Source of the DNA: an uncultured marine group I thaumarchaeote
GTDB lineage: Archaea; Thermoproteota; Nitrososphaeria; Nitrososphaerales; Nitrosopumilaceae
Direction of reading: 5' to 3'
Assembly (NCBI GenBank): GCA_902514095.1
Contig: CABXPS010000004.1
Location: 1 to 40,677, forward strand
DNA: 40,677 bases
In this document: piece by piece, positions 34,809-40,677 of the stretch
Layout of the letters: the number at the start of each line of letters is the position of its first letter
Position numbering within the stretch: the first letter of the stretch is position 1
Translations under genes and position numbers: made by a program
The notes under the pieces: generated by a model
The model's input: only the letters and a program-made list of their open reading frames with translations
Databases searched by the model: none
What the model was told of the DNA's origin: nothing

Positions 34809-35975
34809 TTATTTATCTTCAACAATCTTTTTTTCAAGTCTATCCTCAAGTGGAATTTCTATTAGATCCCCCATTCTTAGATTTTTTAGTCCTACTGCAA
34901 CAGCTTTTGCACCTACGTCATCTTTTTCTAATCCTAGTAATGACATTAGATAGGCCGCACCTGTTTTTCCAGCTAATTCTCCAAATACTATTCTTCTTCT
35001 ATTTCCTACAGCTCTTGGTGGTATTGGTTCATAGGCTGCTGGATTTTTGAGAATTGCTGCAAGATGTGTACCTGCTTTGTGTTTATATGCTGATGATCCT
35101 ACTATTGGTTTTGAATCATATGGTTTGATTGTTGTATAGTCTTCAATTAATCTAGATAAATCCAATAGCATATCTAATCTAAAATCATTTGGTGATTTGT
35201 ATAAGTAAGTTAGTGCTACTGCAACTTCTGCAAGTGGTGGTATACCTGTTCTTTCTCCAATTCCATCAATTGTTGTATGGATTTGATTAACTCCTGCATC
35301 ACATGCTGAAAATGCATTTGCTACTGCAAAACCAATATCATTATGAACATGTGCATCTAATGGAACATCTACAACTTCTCTAACTTTTTTTACAAAATTA
35401 TACATTCCAATTGGACGTAAAATCCCTACTGTATCTGGAAGACTAATTCTATCTACTCCTGCTTCTTCAATTGCTTTACATACTTTTAGTAAAAATTCTG
35501 GTTCTGTCCTACTTCCATCCTCTACTGTAAATCTTACTTTTAATCCATGAGATTTTGCATACTCTACAGTTCCTACTGCTCTTTCCAAAGCTTCTTCCCT
35601 AGAAATACGTAATTTGTCTTTTAGATGTATATCTGAAATTCCTAAATATGCTGCACACCATTTTGCATCACAGTCTAATGAAGTGTCTATATCTTCCTTA
35701 AGTGCACGTCCGTGAGATACAATATCTGCTGTTAGCCCTTGTTTGATAATTGTTTTAGTTGCTTCTTTGTGATCTTTTGATACTATTGGTGAAATCTCTA
35801 TTTGATCCACTCCAAAATAATCTAACATCCATGCAATCTGGATTCTTTGTTTATTTGTAAATGAAACACCTGGATGTTGTTCCCCTTCCCTTAGAGTACT
35901 ATCTAATACTCTGATCTTTTTTGGATTTTTTTCATATGCGTTATACATGTCTGCATAGTGATTCGGATCTTTCAT
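34809..35975 (-). CDS. Homocitrate synthase (isopropylmalate synthase superfamily)
   Basis: A 388-residue TIM-barrel acyltransferase. LDSTLREGEQHPGVSFTNKQRI (D25, R29, E30) provides the metal site and catalytic residues. HVHNDIGFAVANAFSACDAG gives the two metal histidines, and GIGERTGIPPLAEVAV is the conserved later block. The length and the neighbouring lysW point to homocitrate synthase, first step of the alpha-aminoadipate pathway; 2-isopropylmalate synthase would usually have a longer regulatory domain. A GATATAAAC box at 36001-36009 precedes it by about 30 bases, so it leads its own transcript. Confidence 0.88.
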   Translation of the reverse strand: MKDPNHYADMYNAYEKNPKKIRVLDSTLREGEQHPGVSFTNKQRIQIAWMLDYFGVDQIEISPIVSKDHKEATKTIIKQGLTADIVSHGRALKEDIDTSLDCDAKWCAAYLGISDIHLKDKLRISREEALERAVGTVEYAKSHGLKVRFTVEDGSRTEPEFLLKVCKAIEEAGVDRISLPDTVGILRPIGMYNFVKKVREVVDVPLDAHVHNDIGFAVANAFSACDAGVNQIHTTIDGIGERTGIPPLAEVAVALTYLYKSPNDFRLDMLLDLSRLIEDYTTIKPYDSKPIVGSSAYKHKAGTHLAAILKNPAAYEPIPPRAVGNRRRIVFGELAGKTGAAYLMSLLGLEKDDVGAKAVAVGLKNLRMGDLIEIPLEDRLEKKIVEDK

Positions 35976-36000
35976 TACTGAATTCGTTAGATAAAATTGA

Positions 36001-36009
36001 TGATATAAA
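36001..36009 (-). promoter_or_regulatory. TATA box of the homocitrate synthase operon
   Basis: TTTATATCA on the minus strand is 26-34 bases before the ATG at 35975, a good leaderless distance. It splits the lys region into two transcription units. Confidence 0.6.
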
Positions 36010-36077
36010 CATATTCGTACTATTTTCGTTGAAAATTATTTTAATTGATCCTAAATTAGTTTTTAATTAAATTTTTT

Positions 36078-36094
36078 AAAACGAAACTCGTTTT
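36078..36094. promoter_or_regulatory. Perfect palindrome between the Lrp gene and the homocitrate synthase promoter
   Basis: AAAACGA-AAC-TCGTTTT has perfect 7-base arms and a 3-base spacer. It ends at the Lrp stop codon and lies about 70 bases upstream of the homocitrate synthase TATA box. It could be an operator for the neighbouring Lrp protein or a hairpin near the 3' end of the Lrp message. Confidence 0.5.
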
Positions 36095-36513
36095 TAGATA
36101 ATTTTTCTTAAAATGATTACTGTATTGGTATCTACTACCCCTGTAATTTTTCTTAATGCATCTATGCTATTATTAATTTCTGTAATACTTGATGCACTCA
36201 TTATTGTTGTGATATCGTATTGCCCTGTAATTTCATAAACTGTTTTTACTCCATTTAATTTTGCAAGCTTTAAAGACACTTTGGATGTTTCTGTTGCAGA
36301 ATCCACTGAAACTAGTACTATTGCACTAGTAACATTTTCTTCTCCTAATTCTATTGTAAATTTATCAATTGTTTTACTGTCTACTAAATTTTTAACTCTC
36401 CTTCTAACTGCTGATTCTGAAAGTTTTAATTTTTTACCAATGTCTACAAATGATTCCCTGGAATCTTCTTTTAGATATCCGATAATTTTTTCATCTACTT
36501 TATCTTTATACAT
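36094..36513 (-). CDS. Lrp/AsnC-family transcriptional regulator, LysM-like
   Basis: A 139-residue regulator. An N-terminal winged helix (VDIGKKLKLSESAVRRRVKNLVDSKTIDKF) is followed by a RAM ligand-binding domain with VKTVYEITGQYDITTIMSAS. It lies in the lys gene cluster and overlaps lysJ by several bases. In Sulfolobus, LysM of this family controls the lysW-X-J-K genes in response to lysine; a similar role is inferred here. A perfect palindrome lies just after the gene. Confidence 0.92.
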   Translation of the reverse strand: MYKDKVDEKIIGYLKEDSRESFVDIGKKLKLSESAVRRRVKNLVDSKTIDKFTIELGEENVTSAIVLVSVDSATETSKVSLKLAKLNGVKTVYEITGQYDITTIMSASSITEINNSIDALRKITGVVDTNTVIILRKII

Positions 36514-37681
36514 TTCTTTTTTCTTCCTCCTTACCTATTACAACATCTAATGCATGTAAAACTTTTGTTACATCTTCTTCTTTAATCACTAATGGTGGCA
36601 ATATTCTGAGAATGTTTCTTCCTGAGTATAACATCAAAACACCTTCTTCAATTAACCCCATCAAAATATCTTTGACTTCAAATTTCATTTCAATTCCAAT
36701 CATTAGGCCTTTTCCTCTAATTTCTCTAATCATTGTATGTTTTTCTTTTAGTTTTTCTAAACCTTCTTTAAAAACTTCTCCCATTTTTTTAGAATTTTCA
36801 ATTAACCCATCCTCTGTTATTGATGTTAGTGCTGCAATTCCAGCTGCACATGATATTGGATTTCCACCAAATGTTGATGAATGTTCTCCTTTACTTATTG
36901 CTGCTAAAATATCTGGTCTAACTAATGTTGCTCCCATTGGTACTCCGCCTGCAATTCCTTTTGCAAGACATAAAATATCTGGTACCGTATTCCAATGTTC
37001 ACCTGCCCATAATCGACCAGTTCTTCCTAATCCTGCTTGAATTTCGTCAAAAATTAATAAAATTCCTTTTTCATTACATAGTTTTCTAACTTCTTGTAAG
37101 AATCCATCTGGTGCAACAATTATTCCACTTTCTCCTTGAATAGGTTCTAAAATTACGAAAGCTGTATCTTCATCAATTACGGAACGAAGTGAATCCATGT
37201 CTCCAAATGAAGCAAAAGAAACTTTTTCAACTAACGGTGCAAATGCTTTTTTGTATTTTGGATTAAATGTTAATGATAATGCTCCAAATGATTTTCCATG
37301 GTACGATCCTTTCATTGCAACCATTCCTTTCTTTCCTGTAAACTTTCTTGCAAATTTCATTGCAGCTTCAATAGCTTCTGCCCCACTATTGTTAAGATGC
37401 ACTTGTGTTAATCCTTCTGGAGATATTTCAATTAATTTTTTCAAAAATTCTTCTCGTGTTTTATTGTATAACGAACTATGCACTGTAATTATTTTATCAA
37501 TTTGTTCTTTGATTGCATTGTTAACTCTTTGATTTTGATGTCCAACTAATGCTACGCCATATCCTCCCATACAATCGATGTATTCTTTTCCTTCTGTATC
37601 CCAAACATGAGCTCCTACGCCTTTTTCAATTGTAACTGGGAATCTCTGATAGAGATTACCCATGTGTTGATCTTCACTCAT
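36506..37681 (-). CDS. lysJ: [LysW]-aminoadipate semialdehyde/glutamate semialdehyde aminotransferase
   Basis: A class III aminotransferase of 391 residues from the ATG at 37681. This start overlaps lysZ by 8 bases; an in-frame TTG six bases earlier is less likely. The PLP lysine is in LAKGIAGGVPMG (K241 in this numbering), the PLP-ring aspartate is in LIFDEIQAGLGRTG, and NSGAEAIEAAMK is the phosphate loop. It transaminates the LysW-bound semialdehyde with glutamate, in lysine or arginine synthesis. It overlaps both its neighbours, indicating tight co-translation. Confidence 0.92.
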   Translation of the reverse strand: MSEDQHMGNLYQRFPVTIEKGVGAHVWDTEGKEYIDCMGGYGVALVGHQNQRVNNAIKEQIDKIITVHSSLYNKTREEFLKKLIEISPEGLTQVHLNNSGAEAIEAAMKFARKFTGKKGMVAMKGSYHGKSFGALSLTFNPKYKKAFAPLVEKVSFASFGDMDSLRSVIDEDTAFVILEPIQGESGIIVAPDGFLQEVRKLCNEKGILLIFDEIQAGLGRTGRLWAGEHWNTVPDILCLAKGIAGGVPMGATLVRPDILAAISKGEHSSTFGGNPISCAAGIAALTSITEDGLIENSKKMGEVFKEGLEKLKEKHTMIREIRGKGLMIGIEMKFEVKDILMGLIEEGVLMLYSGRNILRILPPLVIKEEDVTKVLHALDVVIGKEEEKRNV

Positions 37682-38477
37682 GTTCAATCACCGTACAATT
37701 ATCCTGTGAAATTGCTGAAGAAATAGGGTTTTCTTTCTGACCATTTGCAATAAAAGCTTGTTTCACACCCATATCAAGTGCTTCTGTGGAAGCCAAAATC
37801 TTTTTTTCCATACCTGGACCTATTTTTGGTCTAATTTCTTTTGCTTCTACCAATGTCAATTTTGGTACCACTTTATCATCCATTAAAAGCCCATCTACAT
37901 TTGTAATGAATAATACCTTGTCACTTCCTACACTTCCTGCTACATATGCTGCAGCCCTATCTCCATCTACATTAAGAAATTCTGATTCCTCACTAATTGC
38001 TATTGGTGAAATTACAGGTGTTAGTCCTTGCTTGAGTAATGATTTGATAAATTCTGAATTTACGTTTTTAATTTTACCTGTATATCCTCCATCAATTGCT
38101 TGTTTTCTACCCTTTTCATTTACAATCAATAGTTTCTTTTTCCTGTCTGCTTCTATGACTTTGGCATCTACTCCTGATAATCCAATTGCATTAATTCCAT
38201 TTTTTTGTAACATTTGAACAATTGTCTTATTTATTCTACCTGACATAACCATTGTAAAAATTTCTGCAGTTTCTTTATCCGTGTATCGACTTTTAATTCC
38301 ACTTGGTGATGTTACAAATTTTGGTTCTTTTCCTAATTGTTTACAAACTTTTGTAACTTCTTTTCCTCCACCATGAACTATGATGATGCCTTCTGATTCT
38401 GCAGTTTTTTTAATGTCTGAAATTGTGGATGGATGTAAATCATCTACTACACTTCCACCAATTTTAATTGTGATCAT
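37674..38477 (-). CDS. lysZ: [LysW]-aminoadipate/glutamate kinase
   Basis: A 267-residue amino-acid kinase of the ArgB family. ITIKIGGSVVD at the start and VHGGGKEVTKVC are the ATP- and substrate-binding glycine motifs. NVDGDRAAAYVAGSVGSDKVLFITNVDGLL is the central block, and GPGMEKKILASTEALDMGVKQAFI the C-terminal one. It phosphorylates the side-chain carboxyl of LysW-bound aminoadipate or glutamate. It starts 2 bases after lysY stops and precedes lysJ. Confidence 0.92.
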   Translation of the reverse strand: MITIKIGGSVVDDLHPSTISDIKKTAESEGIIIVHGGGKEVTKVCKQLGKEPKFVTSPSGIKSRYTDKETAEIFTMVMSGRINKTIVQMLQKNGINAIGLSGVDAKVIEADRKKKLLIVNEKGRKQAIDGGYTGKIKNVNSEFIKSLLKQGLTPVISPIAISEESEFLNVDGDRAAAYVAGSVGSDKVLFITNVDGLLMDDKVVPKLTLVEAKEIRPKIGPGMEKKILASTEALDMGVKQAFIANGQKENPISSAISQDNCTVIEHE

Positions 38478-38479
38478 TT

Positions 38480-39526
38480 CTAAACCGGAGTTAGCGGTGT
38501 ATATCTTAGTCCGCTCATTTCATCAAAACCACACATGACATTCATGTTTTGAATAGCAGAACCTGCTGCACCTTTCATTAAATTATCTGATGCTGATAAA
38601 GAAATTAGTCTATTGTTATCTTCATCCAAATCAAATCCAATATCACAAAAGTTTGAACCCACTAAGAATTTTGGATCTGGGAATTTGTACAATCCTTTTT
38701 TATCTCTAATTAGTCTAACAAATTTTTCATCGCCATATGCTTGACGATATATTTTCCATAATTCTTTTTCTTCGATATCTTTTTTCATAAATGTATGATT
38801 TGTACACAAAATACCTCTGACAACATCTACTGCATGTGGGCTCATTGAAACACGGATTTTTTTCCCTGCAATTTCACTTAATTCCTGTTCAATTTCACCT
38901 GTGTGTCTATGTTTTGCTGGTTTGTATGGTCTGATAACTCCTGCACGCATTGCATGTGCTGTTCCAGAACCAGAACCGGCACCAGATGATCCGATTTTTG
39001 AATCTACAATTATGTGATCCGTATCTATGATGTCATTTTTAATTAATGGTGCAAGTGCTAGTGTTGATGTAACTGCCATACAACCTGGGCATGAGACGAG
39101 TTGTGCTTTTTTAATTTCTTCTCTATGTAATTCTGGAACTCCAAAAACTGACTTTGGTAAATAATCTGGATGTGGGTGTTTCCAACCGTACCATTTGTCA
39201 TATGCTTCTTGTTGATGTAATCTGTAATCTGCACTCAAATCAATTACTTTGATGCCTCTATCATAGAGTGCTTTTACAATTTCAGTAGCAGTTCCATGTG
39301 GTACTGCTGTAAAGACCACATCGCATTGATCCGTTAATTTATCATAATCTAATTCTGAAAAAGTAAGATCTGTAAATCCTTTCAAACTAGGCTGAACTCT
39401 GTGTAAATATTCTCCAACATGTTGTCTTGATGTTACCATGCTAATTTCAACATCTGGGTGGTTGACAAGAAGACGTAGTGTTTCTCCTCCTACATAACCT
39501 GATGCTCCTACTACTCCTACTTTCAT
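38480..39526 (-). CDS. lysY: [LysW]-aminoadipate/glutamate phosphate reductase
   Basis: A 348-residue ArgC-like dehydrogenase. GASGYVGGETLRLL binds NADP. The catalytic cysteine is C149 in VSCPGCMAVTS, where the common ArgC form reads NPGCYAT. GSSGAGSGSGTAHAM and HRHTGEIEQEL follow, along with the SMSPHAVDVVRGILCTNH strand. It reduces the LysW-bound acyl phosphate to the semialdehyde. It heads the lysY-lysZ-lysJ-regulator transcript; a TATA-like box at 39548-39557 is upstream. Confidence 0.93.
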   Translation of the reverse strand: MKVGVVGASGYVGGETLRLLVNHPDVEISMVTSRQHVGEYLHRVQPSLKGFTDLTFSELDYDKLTDQCDVVFTAVPHGTATEIVKALYDRGIKVIDLSADYRLHQQEAYDKWYGWKHPHPDYLPKSVFGVPELHREEIKKAQLVSCPGCMAVTSTLALAPLIKNDIIDTDHIIVDSKIGSSGAGSGSGTAHAMRAGVIRPYKPAKHRHTGEIEQELSEIAGKKIRVSMSPHAVDVVRGILCTNHTFMKKDIEEKELWKIYRQAYGDEKFVRLIRDKKGLYKFPDPKFLVGSNFCDIGFDLDEDNNRLISLSASDNLMKGAAGSAIQNMNVMCGFDEMSGLRYTPLTPV

Positions 39527-39547
39527 GATAAATCACATCAAAAGTAG

Positions 39548-39557
39548 TATAATTTAT
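39548..39557 (-). promoter_or_regulatory. TATA-like box of the lysYZJ transcript
   Basis: ATAAATTATA on the minus strand is 22-31 bases before the lysY ATG at 39526. Confidence 0.55.
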
Positions 39558-39655
39558 CTTGTTATATTGAACCTTGAATGTCTATTTTTTTATTTAAATC
39601 GAGGATTTCTCTAGAAAAACTTGTTTCAATTTCATACAATTTCTATTTTTAAAAT

Positions 39656-39664
39656 AAATTTATA
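39656..39664 (+). promoter_or_regulatory. TATA-like box of deoxyhypusine synthase gene
   Basis: AAATTTATA lies 24-32 bases before the ATG at 39688, consistent with a leaderless transcript. Confidence 0.55.
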
Positions 39665-39687
39665 GGCAGTCTGACAAATCTCCCCTT

Positions 39688-40635
39688 ATGGTTGAGATAG
39701 GTCGTCCAGTAAAAGATATTGAAATAGATTCAAACACTTCAATAGAAAAAATTTTTGATGAATTGTCTAAGTCAGGAGGTTTTGAATCAGTAAATCTTTC
39801 CGATGGCTTAGATATTTTGACTAAAATGATTTCTGATGAGAAATGTTTGAAATTTGTTTCATTTGTAGGTGCAGTTGTATCCACAGGATTACGAGGAATC
39901 ATTAAAGATATGATCAAAAACAAATGGTTTGATGTAGCAATTACTACTTGTGGTGCATTGGATCATGATATTGCAAAACACTACTCACATTACAATGAAG
40001 GTTCATTTACAATGGATGATAATGAATTGGCAGATCAAAATATTCATAGATTAGGAAATGTGTTAGTCCCAATGGACAATTATGGTCCATTAATTGAAGA
40101 AAAAATGCAATCATTCCTAGAAGAAGAATACAAAAATGGAGTAAGGGAAATGACAACTGCAGAAATTTGTAAAATGATTGGAAAACATTTGGGCGAAGAT
40201 TCATTTCTACATTGGGCAAACAAAAATGATGTTAGTGTAGTGGTTCCAGGAATTATGGATGGTGCAGTTGGAAGCCAAATTTGGATGTTTATACAAAATC
40301 ACAGAGATTTTAAATTAAATTTAATTGGAGATGCAGATTTACTTTCAGAATATATTTTCAAAGCAGAAAAATCTGGAGCATTTATGATTGGAGGAGGTAT
40401 TTCTAAACATCACACATTATGGTGGAATCAATACCGGGAAGGACTAGACTATGCTTTCTATATTACAACTGCTCAAGAATTTGATGGAAGTTTAAGTGGA
40501 GCATTAGTTAGAGAAGCAATTTCATGGGGAAAGGTGACAAAAATTGCAAGACAATCCACTTTACATGCTGAAGTAACAACAATTTTACCTTTCATTTATG
40601 CTGCTCTACTTTCCAAATTAAATAAAACCTCTTGA
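39688..40635 (+). CDS. dys: Deoxyhypusine synthase
   Basis: A 315-residue homologue of eukaryotic DHS, which transfers an aminobutyl group from spermidine to a lysine of initiation factor 5A. The active-site lysine is K240 in GGGISKHH (human K329 in GGGVVKHH). YITTAQEFDGSLSGALVREAISWGK binds NAD and spermidine. VSFVGAVVSTGLRGII and TTCGALDHDIAK are N-terminal NAD-binding blocks. It is divergent from lysY. A T-rich terminator follows. Confidence 0.96.
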   Translation: MVEIGRPVKDIEIDSNTSIEKIFDELSKSGGFESVNLSDGLDILTKMISDEKCLKFVSFVGAVVSTGLRGIIKDMIKNKWFDVAITTCGALDHDIAKHYSHYNEGSFTMDDNELADQNIHRLGNVLVPMDNYGPLIEEKMQSFLEEEYKNGVREMTTAEICKMIGKHLGEDSFLHWANKNDVSVVVPGIMDGAVGSQIWMFIQNHRDFKLNLIGDADLLSEYIFKAEKSGAFMIGGGISKHHTLWWNQYREGLDYAFYITTAQEFDGSLSGALVREAISWGKVTKIARQSTLHAEVTTILPFIYAALLSKLNKTS

Positions 40636-40646
40636 TCTTTTAACAA

Positions 40647-40666
40647 TTTTTTTGTTTTTGTTTTTC
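40647..40666 (+). terminator. Oligo-T terminator after deoxyhypusine synthase
   Basis: Three T-runs, of 7, 5 and 5 bases separated by single G residues, begin about 12 bases after the stop codon. Confidence 0.5.
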
Positions 40667-40677
40667 AATTATTATTG

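Overview
The window is a gene-dense, visibly AT-rich stretch of an archaeal chromosome. The gene content points to an ammonia-oxidising Thaumarchaeota (Nitrososphaerota) of the Nitrosopumilus/Nitrosarchaeum type. The evidence is a eukaryote-type topoisomerase IB, ribosomal proteins S30e and L21e, RNA polymerase subunit Rpo4, RadA, proteasome alpha, archaeal DnaG, Nop5, deoxyhypusine synthase, diphthine synthase, a LysW-dependent lysine/arginine cluster, and an ADP-forming acyl-CoA synthetase next to an enoyl-CoA hydratase as in the thaumarchaeal 3-hydroxypropionate/4-hydroxybutyrate cycle. Many genes have a TATA-like box 25-32 bases before the start codon, as expected for leaderless archaeal messages. 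No CRISPR array, insertion sequence or prophage was seen.

Layout. 1-9.8 kb: partial nop5 facing pyrDK, a radical SAM protein, S30e, radA, rlmN, then a compact run L21e-rpo4-DUF655-ksgA-methyltransferase. 9.8-15.7 kb: an isocitrate/isopropylmalate-type dehydrogenase, tRNA-Ser(GCT), two short genes (a zinc ribbon resembling Elf1 and a coiled-coil protein), a SirB1-like protein, an unidentified 397-residue protein, an SPFH protein flanked by two small membrane proteins, and an intron-containing tRNA-Met. 15.7-20.4 kb is the most accessory-looking part: a protein of 43 five-residue GY(D/N)xx units with an inverted repeat in its promoter, topoisomerase IB, a short-chain dehydrogenase and a solo DNA methyltransferase. 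20.4-23.5 kb: TatA, an MFS transporter, a UbiE-like methyltransferase and PsmA on the minus strand. 23.6-31 kb: glutamate dehydrogenase, a glutamine amidotransferase-like protein, the carbon-fixation pair, an A-type Fe-S carrier, DnaG and riboflavin kinase. 31-39.5 kb, all minus strand: two successive units, lysY-lysZ-lysJ-Lrp regulator, then homocitrate synthase-lysW-lysX-lysK-dphB-ribL. Deoxyhypusine synthase closes the window.

How the genes work together. The lys genes make a near-complete LysW-carrier pathway with a linked Lrp/AsnC regulator. RibK and RibL (riboflavin to FMN to FAD) meet tail to tail with overlapping stop codons. DphB and deoxyhypusine synthase serve modification of EF2 and aIF5A. 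The ADP-forming synthetase and hydratase would carry out consecutive steps, 3-hydroxypropionate to its CoA ester to acryloyl-CoA. The points most worth a second look are the LysW C-terminus (EDWGQ instead of the usual EDWGE), the pentapeptide-repeat protein with its upstream inverted repeat, the non-canonical tRNA-Met intron, the DphB-DUF357 fusion, and a candidate Elf1-like zinc ribbon.
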